Of a stretch of DNA of 64,000 nt, positions 37,795-48,448 are shown piece by piece (position 1 is the first letter of the stretch; every line of letters begins with the position of its first letter). The notes under the pieces are model-generated. The model saw only the letters and a list, made by a program, of their open reading frames with translations, did no database searches and had not been told where the DNA came from. The stretch is taken from assembly GCF_006539165.1 (NCBI RefSeq), contig NZ_BJMM01000005.1:1-64000 (forward strand), written 5' to 3'. The stretch is from Streptomyces cacaoi (GTDB lineage Bacteria > Actinomycetota > Actinomycetes > Streptomycetales > Streptomycetaceae). Both the position numbers and the translations under genes were made by a program.

Positions 37795-38223
37795 TCAGGC
37801 GAAGCGTGCCCGCAGCGCGTCCAGTCCGGCGCCGAACGTGGTGTCGCCGACGAGTTCCTCCATCTGCGGCACGACGTCGTCGGAGCCCTCGTAGGACGCC
37901 GACCAGACGACCTCGCTGCCCTCGGGGTGCTCCCGGACCGTCAGCGTCGCCCGGTAGTCGGTGATCGGCAGCGGGAGGTCGAGAACGGTGTAGACGTAGA
38001 AGCGCTCGGCGGCGTCACGTTCCAGCAGACGCTCGTGGGCCACGTCCTTGCCGTCCACGGTGAACACCCGCACCGCTCCGGGCTCGTTGGCGTCCTCCCG
38101 CTCCTCGATACGGGCGGGCGGGACCCCGGGCACCCAGTCGCCGAGCGCGGCGAAGTCCCCGATCAGCTCCCAGACCCGGGCGGGAGGGGCGGTGACCACG
38201 GTGGAGCGGGTGAGTTCGTGCAT
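37795..38223 (-). CDS. SRPBCC (polyketide cyclase/START-like) family protein
   Basis: 142 aa. It starts MHELTRSTVVTAPPARVWELIGDFAALGDW, the usual opening of the SRPBCC ligand-binding fold, and ends with the long C-terminal helix typical of the family. Such proteins bind hydrophobic ligands or catalyse cyclisation or dehydration. ATG 38223 has GGAAGG upstream. It sits between an SDR and an acyl-CoA dehydrogenase on the same strand, which suggests a shared small lipid or steroid-like substrate. Confidence 0.87.
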   Translation of the reverse strand: MHELTRSTVVTAPPARVWELIGDFAALGDWVPGVPPARIEEREDANEPGAVRVFTVDGKDVAHERLLERDAAERFYVYTVLDLPLPITDYRATLTVREHPEGSEVVWSASYEGSDDVVPQMEELVGDTTFGAGLDALRARFA

Positions 38224-38314
38224 GGTGTGTGCCTTCCGGTCGTGGGTGAGGTGTGCGCCGCCGTGCGGGCGCGCACCGGTGGATGCGGCGGCCGGTGGCG
38301 CCCGGCCGGGCGGA

Positions 38315-39121
38315 TCAGCTTCCCGGGTTCCGGACGCTGGGCCAGTCCGTCCCGCGCAGTTTCGCGTCCAGACCGCCGTCGCAGAACAACACCGATCCCA
38401 CGCAGTAGGACGCCCGCTCCGACATCAGGAAGTCCACCACCTCGACGACCTCTTCCGGCTGCCCGGCGCGGCCGGCCGGGATGGACGCGAGGAAGTCGTC
38501 CATGGCGGCGGCGACCTGCGGGTCCTCGCGCCCGGCCCGGGTCATCGGGGTGTCGATGAAGCCGGGTGCGACCGCGTTGAGCCGGACGCCGTCGACGATG
38601 TAGTCCGCGGCCCGGGTGCGGACGTAGTAGGCGAGGGCCGCCTTGGTCGCCGGGTAGGTCAGCACCGCGCCCTCGTCCTGCTGCGCGTCGGCGAACCTGC
38701 GGGCCTCCGCCTCGTCGCCGGCCAGGCACGCCTCGGCCAGCTCGGGGTGCCAACCAGGTTGTGTGGTGGTCGAGTTGGAGGAAGCCAGGACGACCGCCGA
38801 GGTGCCCGCGGCGGCCAGCAGGGGCCGCACCCCTTCGAGCAGCCGGACGGCACCGAAGTAGTTCACCGACACCAGGAGGCTCGGCCTGCGCCGGGCGCCG
38901 CTGGAGAGGCCGGCGAACGGCAGGAAGCCGTCGAGCCGTCCGTCGGACAGGTCGGTGAGCCGTTCGATGGCCAGGGCGCGGCCGTCCTCCGTGCCCAGGT
39001 CGGCCTCGATGTCGGCGCCGCGGAGATCGATACCGATGACGCGGTGTCCCTGCGCGGTGAACCGTGCGGCGAGCGCGGCACCCATGCCGGATGAGGAACC
39101 AGTGATGGCGACAGTGCTCAT
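38315..39121 (-). CDS. Short-chain dehydrogenase, HsdA/carbonyl reductase-like
   Basis: 268 aa. Coenzyme loop TGSSSGMG at 7-14, an IDLRGADIEADL segment that suits NAD, and a catalytic Tyr near 155 in YPATKAA. The VNYFGA motif, long insert before the Tyr, and a GSVLFCDGGLDA end match the 3-alpha-hydroxysteroid dehydrogenase/carbonyl reductase of Comamonas as I remember it. ATG 39121 has CAGGAG eight bases upstream. It is the first gene of the leftward unit with SRPBCC and ACAD genes. Confidence 0.88.
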   Translation of the reverse strand: MSTVAITGSSSGMGAALAARFTAQGHRVIGIDLRGADIEADLGTEDGRALAIERLTDLSDGRLDGFLPFAGLSSGARRRPSLLVSVNYFGAVRLLEGVRPLLAAAGTSAVVLASSNSTTTQPGWHPELAEACLAGDEAEARRFADAQQDEGAVLTYPATKAALAYYVRTRAADYIVDGVRLNAVAPGFIDTPMTRAGREDPQVAAAMDDFLASIPAGRAGQPEEVVEVVDFLMSERASYCVGSVLFCDGGLDAKLRGTDWPSVRNPGS

Positions 39122-39513
39122 ATGTGTGCTCCTGCGTTCTGTGCGACCGCCCGGGGAGAGCACCTGGCATGCTCCCGGAGGCATCGGGCGTTCGCTGCAC
39201 ATGTTGCACTATCGCCCCCGCGCCGACGGACAGGGGGCCCGCCGACGCGGCCCGGTGGAACGGAGGAGGCCGTGCCCACGCGGTCGTGCGGCTGCCCGCC
39301 GGGAAGGCGTCGCCCGTCTCCGGCGGCGGCGGACGTGTTCCCCGACACACTCGGCATGCGGACCGCACATGCCTCGGCGAGACCGGGGCCGCCCCGCTGA
39401 TGTCCGATGGCGAGGCCCCGGCACAAGAGGATCGAGGGCGGACGGACGGCGCCGACAACGACCACGGTGCACAGGACCGGGACCACAGGACCGGGACCAC
39501 AGGGCAGGGCCGC
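39122..39513. other. Intergenic region upstream of the SDR operon
   Basis: About 390 bases between the SDR start and the stop of the next leftward gene. It contains repeated GACCGGGACCACAG units near 39475-39505 but no gene I can support. The SDR promoter must lie here. Confidence 0.5.
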
Positions 39514-39897
39514 TCAGCCTCGTCCGTCCTCGACGTGGACGACGTTCAGCTCGGTGCCGTCCCGGTGGCGCTTGGAACGTCCGCACAGCCCGACGGCGAT
39601 CTGCGACCGATCCCCCGGCTCGTCGGGGCCGACATAGGTGAGGACGTCGTTGTGCTGCCCGGTGACGACCCATCCCTCGACGTCTTCGGGGTCGATCATC
39701 CCGAAGTCTCCTGCCGAAGATCCGGCATGCACCGGGCCGAACTCCCTGAGGATGCCGGTGGCTTGTTCGGCGAGCTCTCCTTCCGGAGCGGTCAGCACGA
39801 CACAGGTGCCGTGCTCGAACAGCACCCACGACTTGTGCGGGTCGGCGAGAAGCCGCTGCCAGATGTCTCTCAGTGTCTCGGTGTTCACGCCGGCCAT
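39514..39897 (-). CDS. Hypothetical actinobacterial protein
   Basis: 127 aa from ATG 39897; GTG 39912 or 39918 would add up to seven residues. It begins MAGVNTETLRDIWQRLL and contains HKSWVLFEHGTCVVL, a two-strand sequence I recall from many Streptomyces hypothetical proteins. The rest is acidic (FGMIDPEDVEGWVVTG). No signal peptide, membrane segment or known catalytic motif is visible. Codon use is like its neighbours, so I accept it as a gene of unknown function. Confidence 0.65.
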   Translation of the reverse strand: MAGVNTETLRDIWQRLLADPHKSWVLFEHGTCVVLTAPEGELAEQATGILREFGPVHAGSSAGDFGMIDPEDVEGWVVTGQHNDVLTYVGPDEPGDRSQIAVGLCGRSKRHRDGTELNVVHVEDGRG

Positions 39898-39959
39898 CCT
39901 GCCGCCGAGCACTGACACACGAGGACGATCGGCTGACGGCTGGGCGGATTCGCGGGGGC

Positions 39960-40335
39960 CGGCCAGTCGTTGGTCCGGGTGCGGTCCGGACGCCCGGCGC
40001 CGGGAAGGGCTTCGCCCGCAGCTGGTCCGTCGTCAGCACCCTCCCGCCCGGCCCCCGTTCGCATCGGCGTCGGAACGGCGGGCGAGCACACGGTGCTGGA
40101 GGTCGAGGACCACGACCCCGGTCCGAGCCCTTATGCCGGCACCGTGTCTTCGAGCGGTTCCACCGCACCGACGGCTCCCGTGCCCCGGCCGGGAACGGCG
40201 GCTCCGGTCTCGGCCCGGCCATTGCTCAGTCCTTCGTCAGCGCTCACAACGGCGGATCATCTTTGACGCCGCTCCCCCGGCGCCGGCTGCACGTTCCGCG
40301 TACTGCCCCCTGCCGGACGAGGCCCCGGACGCGCC
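39960..40335 (+). pseudogene. Decayed sensor histidine kinase (HATPase domain)
   Basis: Three frames together spell a kinase ATPase domain. Frame 1 gives VRIGVGTAGEHTVLEVEDHDPGPS near 40060-40135 (the G1 region, with GPG altered). Frame 3 then gives VFERFHRTDGSRA and GNGGSGLGPAIAQSFVSAHNGG near 40145-40255 (the F box and G2 region). The frame then returns to frame 1 for GCTFRVLPPA near 40285. At least two frameshifts and no upstream sensor or phosphoacceptor domain remain. Confidence 0.7.
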
Positions 40336-40596
40336 CTCGACCGGAAACGCCTCCACGTAGGCCCGTTGGACCGAGCTCAGCGCACGCCGACGCCCCGCCG
40401 TTCGGCCCGACGGCCGTGCCGTATGCCGGGCCGGTCGGTGCACGTGACGCGCCCCGCCGGGATCTCAGATCTGAAAAACAGATCTCCTAAGGCGGAAACC
40501 TCTGTTGGACAGCTCTCCGAGTCATCTCAAGGATGTCCCGTGTGGCGGCCCGGTCGACGCGGCACCGGGATGGACTGCCGCAAGAGGGAGGCTGAG

Positions 40597-41892
40597 ATGC
40601 CGAGTGAACAGACAGAAGTGGTCGTCGTCGGGGCGGGCCAGGCAGGCGTGGCGATGAGCGAGCACCTGGGCGCCCACGGTGTCCCGCACGTCGTCCTGGA
40701 GCGGCACCGCATCGCCGAGCGGTGGCGCTCGGAGCGGTGGGATTCCCTGGTCGCCAACGGGCCCGCGTGGCACGACCGGTTCCCGGGGATGGAGTTTTCC
40801 GACGTTCCCCCCGACGCCTTCGCCTCGAAGGAGCAGATCGCGGACTACTTCGTGGCGTACGCCGAGAAGGTCGGCGCGCCGATCCGGTGCGGTGTCGAGG
40901 TGACGTCGGTGCGCAGGCACACCGGCCGGCCCGGCTTCCGGGTCGAGACGTCGGAGGGTTCCCTCGACGCGCGCTTCGTCGTTGCGGCCACCGGGCCGTT
41001 CCAGCGGCCCGTCTTCCCACCCATCGTCCCGGACGGTGCCGTCCCCGTGCAGCTCCACTCCAGCGGCTACCGCAACCCCGAGCAACTGCCGGAGGGCGCT
41101 GTCCTGGTGGTCGGGGCCGGTTCCTCGGGGGCCCAGATCGCCGACGAGCTGCGTCGCTCCGGTCGCCGGGTCTTCCTCTCGGTCGGTCCGCACGACCGCC
41201 CTCCCCGCCAGTACCGCGGACGTGACTTCTGCTGGTGGCTCGGTGTGCTGGGGCTCTGGGACGCCGAGACACCTCCCCAGGGCGCCGAACACGTCACGAT
41301 CGCGGTCAGCGGTGCCCGCGGCGGCCACACGGTGGATTTCCGTGCCATGGCTGCCGACGGCATCGAACTGGTCGGCATGACAGGGTCCTTCGACGGCGGG
41401 GTGCTGCGCTTCGCACCGGATCTCGCGAGGAACATCGCGCTCGGCGACACCAAGTACCTCGCGCTCCTCCGGGCAGCCGACGAATACGTCGAACGCAATG
41501 GGCTCGACCTTCCCGAGGAGCCGGAGGCCCATGTCCTCGGGCCGGATCCGGAGTGCGTGACCGACCCCCGGCTGGAGCTCGATCTCGCCGAGGCCGGTGT
41601 CGCCTCGATCATCTGGGCGACGGGCTTCGCCACCGACTACGGCTGGCTCGATGTCGACGCGTTCGACGAGAGCGGCCGGCCGGACCATCGGCGAGGAGTG
41701 TCCCGCGAGCCCGGCGTCTACTTCATCGGCCTTCCCTGGCTCTCGCGCCGCGGGTCGAGCTTCATCTGGGGTGTCTGGCACGACGCCCGGTATGTCGCCG
41801 ACCACATAGCGACCCGGCGGGCCTACCTCGCATACGGCACCACCGAGACCACCGGCCGGGTCGGCGCCACGCAGGCGCCCCGGAAGAACTGA
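40597..41892 (+). CDS. FAD/NAD(P)-dependent monooxygenase (FMO/CzcO-like)
   Basis: 431 aa. FAD loop VVVGAGQAGVAM near the N-terminus and a second NADPH loop VLVVGAGSSGAQIAD in the middle give the two-dinucleotide layout of flavin monooxygenases. The ATGF motif IIWATGFATDYGWL is also present. It may oxygenate a nitrogen, sulfur or ketone carbon. ATG 40597 has AGGGAGG five bases upstream and is chosen over ATG 40570. It is the first gene of a probable catabolic operon with RidA, DUF1028 and an M20 amidohydrolase. Confidence 0.88.
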   Translation: MPSEQTEVVVVGAGQAGVAMSEHLGAHGVPHVVLERHRIAERWRSERWDSLVANGPAWHDRFPGMEFSDVPPDAFASKEQIADYFVAYAEKVGAPIRCGVEVTSVRRHTGRPGFRVETSEGSLDARFVVAATGPFQRPVFPPIVPDGAVPVQLHSSGYRNPEQLPEGAVLVVGAGSSGAQIADELRRSGRRVFLSVGPHDRPPRQYRGRDFCWWLGVLGLWDAETPPQGAEHVTIAVSGARGGHTVDFRAMAADGIELVGMTGSFDGGVLRFAPDLARNIALGDTKYLALLRAADEYVERNGLDLPEEPEAHVLGPDPECVTDPRLELDLAEAGVASIIWATGFATDYGWLDVDAFDESGRPDHRRGVSREPGVYFIGLPWLSRRGSSFIWGVWHDARYVADHIATRRAYLAYGTTETTGRVGATQAPRKN

Positions 41893-41899
41893 GGAGCAG

Positions 41900-42373
41900 A
41901 TGATGACCTCCACCAGCGAGGGCCGCCCAGCGAAGGCCCCGATCGTCGCGGGCGGGCACGTCCGCATCCGCCCGTTCAACACCCGCGACACGTACCCCGA
42001 ACAGAACCTCGACAACGACCTGTGCCAGGCCGTCGTCGCCGGCGACACGGTGTATGTCCGCGGCCAGATCGGTCAGGACCTCGACACCAGCGAGTCGGTG
42101 GGTATCGGTGATGCCGAGGCGCAGGCCGAGCAGGCCATGGCGAACATCAAGTTGCTGCTCGAAGAGGCGGGCAGCCGGATGGAGCACCTGGTCAAGCTGA
42201 CCATCTATCTGGTCGACCCGCGTTACCGGGAGGCCGTGTACCGCACTGTGGGCCGCTGGACGAAGGGCGTTCACCCGATCTCCACAGGACTGGTGGTATC
42301 GGCCCTGGCCCGCCCGGAGTGGCTGTGCGAGATCGACGCCGTCGCCGTGCTCCCCGAGGAGGACCGGGCATGA
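41900..42373 (+). CDS. RidA/YjgF family protein
   Basis: 157 aa. The segment NDLCQAVVAGDTVYVRGQIGQDL and the later LVKLTIYLVDPRYREAV pattern, with an Arg-containing C-terminal region, fit RidA-like enamine/imine deaminases. In catabolic operons these clear reactive imines or act as hydrolases for pathway intermediates. The ribosome site GAGGAG overlaps the FMO stop; ATG 41900 and ATG 41903 are both possible. It overlaps the next gene as ATGA, so it is co-translated with it. Confidence 0.9.
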   Translation: MMTSTSEGRPAKAPIVAGGHVRIRPFNTRDTYPEQNLDNDLCQAVVAGDTVYVRGQIGQDLDTSESVGIGDAEAQAEQAMANIKLLLEEAGSRMEHLVKLTIYLVDPRYREAVYRTVGRWTKGVHPISTGLVVSALARPEWLCEIDAVAVLPEEDRA

Positions 42374-43044
42374 CCTTCTCCCTGGTGGTCCGGGACGGCG
42401 AACGGTTCGGCATCGCGGCCAGTTCGTCGAGTCCGGCGGTCGCGGCGCGGGTCGCCCATCTGCGGCCCGGGGTCGGCGCGGCGACATCGCAGAACATCAC
42501 CGACCCCACGCTCGGCACGGAGCTGCTGGACGCGCTGGCGGACCACGGCGATGTGGAACGCGCCCTGGCCGAGGTCACCGGCGCGGCGCGGAACGCGAAG
42601 ACCATCGCCTACCGTCAGCTGACCGTGCTGGGCCGCTCCGGGCCCGGGTGCGCCTACAGCGGTTCACTGACACTGGGCAGCCACGCCTCGGCCACCGCGG
42701 ACGGCGCGGTGGCGGCCGGCAACATGCTCTCCGGCGAGCACATTCCCGGCGTCCTCCTCGACGCGTACTCCACCGCCACAGGGGAGCTCGAAGAGCGGCT
42801 GATCGCAGCCATGAAGGCGGCTGTCGCGGCCGGCGGCGAGGAGGGGCCGGTGTACTCCGCGGGCCTGGCGGTCGTCGCGGACGTGGGCTGGCGGGTGACC
42901 GATCTGCGGGTGGACTGGGCCGAGGACCCTGTGGACCGGCTCGGCGAGCTCCTCGACGTCTGGCTGCCACAGCGGGACGACTACGTGCGGCGCGGACTCG
43001 ACCCCGCCACCTCCCCCTCGTACGGCGTCCCGGGAGACCTGTGA
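42370..43044 (+). CDS. DUF1028 family protein (Ntn-hydrolase-like)
   Basis: 224 aa. It begins MTFSLVVRDGERFGIAASSSSPAVAARV, the conserved N-terminal strand pair of DUF1028, and continues with TSQNITDPTLGTELL and a GNMLSGEHI segment typical of that family. The biochemical role of the family is not known to me. It overlaps RidA (ATGA) and the amidohydrolase (TGATG), so it belongs to the same pathway. It may process an amide or cyclic intermediate, by inference only. Confidence 0.88.
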   Translation: MTFSLVVRDGERFGIAASSSSPAVAARVAHLRPGVGAATSQNITDPTLGTELLDALADHGDVERALAEVTGAARNAKTIAYRQLTVLGRSGPGCAYSGSLTLGSHASATADGAVAAGNMLSGEHIPGVLLDAYSTATGELEERLIAAMKAAVAAGGEEGPVYSAGLAVVADVGWRVTDLRVDWAEDPVDRLGELLDVWLPQRDDYVRRGLDPATSPSYGVPGDL

Positions 43045-44189
43045 TGAGCGCCCTGAAGGAAGCGGCCCGGCAGGCTGTCGAGCGTCATGCCGAGGAACTG
43101 ATCGGGCTCTCCGAGAGGCTGCACGCCGACCCGGAGACCGCCTGGGAGGAACACCGGGCCGCCGCCGCCGTACCGGAGCTGCTGGACCGCGCCGGGTTCG
43201 CGGTCACCTCGTCCTACCTGGGCCTGGACACCGCCTTCCTCGCCCGGTCGGGCAGTGGACCCGTCCGGATCGCGTTGTGCGCCGAGTACGACGCGCTGCC
43301 CGGCCTCGGCCACGCCTGCGGGCACAACCTCATCGCGGCCAGTTCGATCGGCGCCGCACTCGGTCTGGCTGCCCTGGCCGACGACATCGGCCTCACCCTG
43401 GAGGTCTACGGCACTCCGGCCGAGGAGGGCGGCGGCGGCAAGATCGAGATGCTGGACCGCGGAGCCTTCGCCGGAGCTGACCTCGCGATGATGGTGCACC
43501 CGGCGCCGGTCGATGTCGCAGAGGCCCGCCCGTTCGCGGTCAGCCACTCCAAGATCTCCTACACCGGGAAGTCGGCGCACGCCGCGGCATATCCCGAGGC
43601 CGGGGTCAACGCGGCCGACGCCTTCACCGTGGCCCAGGTCGCCATCGGGCTGCTGCGCCAGCAGCTGCCGGCCTCGGCCAGGGTGCACGGCGTGGTGACC
43701 CACGCCGGGGACGCCCCGAACGCCATCCCGGAACAGTCGACCGGGCGGTGGTATGTGCGGGCGGAGACACTGGCCGAGCTGGCCGAACTCGAACCCAGGG
43801 TCATGCGGGCCTTCGAGGCGGGTGCCCTGGCGACCGGCTGCGACCTGGAGATCGAGCCGGAGAGCAAACCGTACGCGGAGTTCCGCACGGACGAGACCGC
43901 CCTGGGCCACTACCGGGCGAACGCCCTCGCGCTGGGCCGGACATTCGCGCCACCGGGCCAGGCCGCACGGATGAACCGCGCCTCCACCGACATGGGCAAC
44001 GTCTCGCAGGTGGTCCCGGCCATCCACCCCTACATCGGCGTCGGTTCCCTTCCTGCCACCAACCACCAGCACGAGTTCGCCGCGTACTGCGTGGGCGGGA
44101 CGGCACAGCGGGCCCTGCTCGACGGGGCGATCGCCCTGGCCTGGACCGGCGTGGACCGAAGCATGGCGGGCCGGGGAACAGCGATGTGA
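43044..44189 (+). CDS. M20 family amidohydrolase (AbgB-like)
   Basis: 381 aa. Metal-binding motifs of M20D-type hydrolases are visible: LHADPETAWEEH, CAEYDALPGLGHACGHNL, YGTPAEEGGGGK and MMVHPAP, with a dimerisation domain in between. Relatives cleave N-acyl amino acids such as p-aminobenzoyl-glutamate. The start overlaps the previous gene as TGATG and has GGGAG upstream. With the aspartase gene downstream, an N-acyl-aspartate substrate is a reasonable inference; other N-acyl amino acids remain possible. Confidence 0.9.
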   Translation: MSALKEAARQAVERHAEELIGLSERLHADPETAWEEHRAAAAVPELLDRAGFAVTSSYLGLDTAFLARSGSGPVRIALCAEYDALPGLGHACGHNLIAASSIGAALGLAALADDIGLTLEVYGTPAEEGGGGKIEMLDRGAFAGADLAMMVHPAPVDVAEARPFAVSHSKISYTGKSAHAAAYPEAGVNAADAFTVAQVAIGLLRQQLPASARVHGVVTHAGDAPNAIPEQSTGRWYVRAETLAELAELEPRVMRAFEAGALATGCDLEIEPESKPYAEFRTDETALGHYRANALALGRTFAPPGQAARMNRASTDMGNVSQVVPAIHPYIGVGSLPATNHQHEFAAYCVGGTAQRALLDGAIALAWTGVDRSMAGRGTAM

Positions 44190-44489
44190 ACGGGACATCC
44201 GGGCGGGCCCCAGCAGCGCATGGGCGCTCCGGGCTGCACGCGGCCCGGCCGCCCGGGCCCCTTACCCGTTACGGCCGGCCACAGGCGGGGACGGCCTGCT
44301 GTCCGACGGACCCGGCACCCGGCTCCGGGGCCCGGTGCCGCCGATGACGCGGTGACGGCCGGCGTGCTCGGGCCGGGGGACGAACCCGAATCCCACGGCC
44401 ACGCGTCCGGTGCGCACGCGCACGGCTGCCGGAACCCCGTCTCAGCGTGTCGTTCATCAGCCCCGATCCCGACGACCCGGAGGACACCG
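44190..44489. other. 300-base gap within the catabolic gene run
   Basis: No gene was found. It probably holds a separate promoter for the aspartase gene, because the tight coupling of the first four genes stops here. Confidence 0.45.
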
Positions 44490-45932
<1,443 letters not shown>

Positions 45933-45994
45933 GGGCCGCGCCCGGGGTCCCGCTCAGCTCCCGCTTTCCCCACCACCTTCACAAGGAGGCGCGC

Positions 45995-47362
45995 ATGCGC
46001 ACTTGTCACAGCGGCGCCAGGACGACCGAGGTTGAGGTGGCCACCCATGTGATGTCACTGCGCAGGAGCGTTGCCGCAGGAGCCGTGGGCGTGTTCGTGC
46101 ACTGGTTCGACTGGGCCGCCTATGCCTACCTCGCCGGTACGGTCGCCACCGTGTTCTTCCCGGCCGAGGACAGCACCACGGGGCTGCTCGCCGTCTTCGG
46201 TGTCTTCGCCGTGTCCTTCGGCATCCGGCCGATCGGTGCCCTGGTGTTCGGCTCGCTCGGTGACCGGATCGGCCGTAAGCGCACGCTGTCGCTGGTCATC
46301 TTCATGATGTCCGGCGCGACCCTCACCATCGGTCTTCTCCCCGGTTACGCGTCGATCGGTGTGGCCGCCCCGATACTCCTGGTGATTCTGCGCCTGCTCC
46401 AAGGCTTCGCGGCCGGCGGCGAGTTCGGCAGCGCGGCCAGCTTCCTCGCCGAGAGCGCACCCCGACGCCGTCGCGGATTCGGCGTCAGCTGGCTGGAGGT
46501 CGGCTCCCTGCTGGGCTTCCTCGCGGGGTCGTTCGTCTTCTTCCTGCTGTCGACGACGCTGGACGACAGCCGGCTCACCTCCTGGGGCTGGCGCCTCCCC
46601 TTCCTCATCGCTGCGCCGCTCGGCGTCATCGGCTTCATCATCCGCAACAAGATCGAGGACACCCCGGAGTACCGGGCCATGGAGGCGAACGACACCGTCC
46701 CGCGCAGTCCTGTGCGGGAACTGCTGCGCTCCCACAAACGGCACCTGCTCCAGGCGTTCGGCTTGATGGCGGCCATGCACGTGCCCTTCTACGCGGTTCT
46801 GACCTACCTCGTCACCTACGAGACCGACCACTTGGGCCACTCAGCGGACAGTGCCGCCCTGCTGTCCACGGTGATATCGCTGCTGGGACTGGTGTTGGTG
46901 CCCTTGTTCGGCCTGCTGTCCGACCGCGTGGGACGCAAGCCTGTGTTCGTCGGCGCGACAGCCGCCCTGCTCGTCGTATCCACCCCGGCCTTCCTCCTGA
47001 TGCGCGCCGGAACGGCAGGCACTTGGGCGGCCGGCCTGCTGCTGGGCACGATCCTGGCGGCGATCCTCGGCACCTACGCGGTCTGGTCGGCAGAGGTCTT
47101 CCCTACCCGCACACGTCAGAGCGGGCTGTCCATCTCCTACAACCTCACCGCCGCCCTGTTCGCGGGCACAGTGCCGTACCTGATGACCGTCCTCATCTCC
47201 GCCACCGGCAGCACCCTGGTACCCGGCCCGTACCTGATGGTGTTCGCCGCCGGTGGCCTCATCGCCGCCCTGTCCCTGCGGGAGACCGTCGGCTCCACCC
47301 TGCTGCGCCCCGAGGACATCTCTGATGTGCCCTCCAGGGTGCCGTCGAGCGACGCCGCCTAG
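45995..47362 (+). CDS. MHS-family (MFS) metabolite:proton symporter
   Basis: 455 aa with about 12 hydrophobic segments. The loop GDRIGRKRTL and the RLLQGFAAGGEFGSAASFLAE segment are hallmarks of the metabolite:H+ symporter branch, which carries organic acids, betaine or aromatic acids. ATG 45995 has a perfect AAGGAGG five bases upstream, so the N-terminal MRTCHSGARTTEVEVATHV is probably real although ATG 46049 is a fallback. It presumably imports the substrate of the surrounding catabolic genes. Confidence 0.9.
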   Translation: MRTCHSGARTTEVEVATHVMSLRRSVAAGAVGVFVHWFDWAAYAYLAGTVATVFFPAEDSTTGLLAVFGVFAVSFGIRPIGALVFGSLGDRIGRKRTLSLVIFMMSGATLTIGLLPGYASIGVAAPILLVILRLLQGFAAGGEFGSAASFLAESAPRRRRGFGVSWLEVGSLLGFLAGSFVFFLLSTTLDDSRLTSWGWRLPFLIAAPLGVIGFIIRNKIEDTPEYRAMEANDTVPRSPVRELLRSHKRHLLQAFGLMAAMHVPFYAVLTYLVTYETDHLGHSADSAALLSTVISLLGLVLVPLFGLLSDRVGRKPVFVGATAALLVVSTPAFLLMRAGTAGTWAAGLLLGTILAAILGTYAVWSAEVFPTRTRQSGLSISYNLTAALFAGTVPYLMTVLISATGSTLVPGPYLMVFAAGGLIAALSLRETVGSTLLRPEDISDVPSRVPSSDAA

Positions 47363-47400
47363 AGTCGGGGCGGACCGGACCACCAGCGCAAGGGCCCTGT

Positions 47401-48315
47401 ATGACGTCACCAGTGGGTTTCACTCTCGTTCAGCTCCGTTACTTTCTCATCGCCGCTGAACGCGGTTCGATGACGGAGGCGTCGGCGGAGCTGCACATTG
47501 CGCAGTCTGCTGTGTCAGCGGCCATCTACAATTTGGAACGGGACTTGCAGGTGCAGCTGTTCATCCGTCGACGGGGGCGAGGCCTGACCCTCACACCCGC
47601 GGGGGAGCGGCTCCAACAGCAGGCGCGGGACCTGCTGGTCCGCGCCCGTGAACTCGAACGAGAGGCCCGGGGAGACGGTGAGACCATCTCCGGGCCGGTG
47701 GCCGTCGGTTGTTTCGTCACCCTGGCCCCCTCCTACCTGCCGCCCCTTTTCACCGAGTGCACCGCACGCTATCCGGGCATAGAGATCGATGTGGTGGAGG
47801 CGGAGACGGACCAGCTCGTCCACGCTCTGTCCGCGGGACGCATCGATTTCGCCCTCACCTACGGCCTCGGCCTGGCAGCCGAGCCGGCTTTGAGCAGCGA
47901 GACGATTGCCCGCGCCCCCGCCTATGTCATCGTTTCGGCCGATCACCCGCTGGCCGGTCAGGGGAGCGTGAGGCTGGCAGAGCTGTCCACGGAGCCCCTC
48001 GTTCTGCTGGACCTTCCCCACAGCCGTGACTACTTCCGCTCACTGGTGGCCGCCACCGGCACTGCTCCCGATGTCCGCTACCGCACCCAGAGCTATGAGA
48101 CCGTACGTTCCCTGGTGGCCCGAGGGCTCGGTTTCTCCGTGCTGAACCAGCGGCCGGCAACCAGCCAGACCTACGGCGGCGGCGAGATCGCGGAACTGGA
48201 GCTGCGGGACGGCAGCCCCGCGCTCGAAGTCAAGCTCGCCTCCATGGCAGGCATGACACAAAGCGCCCGCGCCCTGGCGGTGATGGGACTGTTGCGGGAG
48301 ATCGCCGCCCGCTAG
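47401..48315 (+). CDS. LysR-family regulator of the adjacent catabolic genes
   Basis: 304 aa. The N-terminal HTH carries QLRYFLIAAERGSMTEAS and ELHIAQSAVSAAI, followed by the periplasmic-binding-like effector domain. The gene runs in the same direction as the transporter, 38 bases after it, rather than divergently, so it is probably co-transcribed with it. ATG 47401 has AAGGG upstream. It ends in a terminator hairpin. Confidence 0.92.
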   Translation: MTSPVGFTLVQLRYFLIAAERGSMTEASAELHIAQSAVSAAIYNLERDLQVQLFIRRRGRGLTLTPAGERLQQQARDLLVRARELEREARGDGETISGPVAVGCFVTLAPSYLPPLFTECTARYPGIEIDVVEAETDQLVHALSAGRIDFALTYGLGLAAEPALSSETIARAPAYVIVSADHPLAGQGSVRLAELSTEPLVLLDLPHSRDYFRSLVAATGTAPDVRYRTQSYETVRSLVARGLGFSVLNQRPATSQTYGGGEIAELELRDGSPALEVKLASMAGMTQSARALAVMGLLREIAAR

Positions 48316-48353
48316 GTGGAGACCGCGACGATCCACCTGGCCGGTCTCCACCT
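48314..48353 (+). terminator. Terminator after the LysR gene
   Basis: A perfect 12-bp inverted repeat (48314-48325 and 48342-48353) overlaps the LysR stop codon and closes the preceding gene run. Confidence 0.65.
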
Positions 48354-48448
48354 GGCGGGCGTCTTCCGTACGGCTCCAGTGGCACGGAAGGGCCGGTGCC
48401 GGCTGCGGAGGCGGATGCCGGCTGAGCCTGAGGGCCGCTCGGCGTCCG

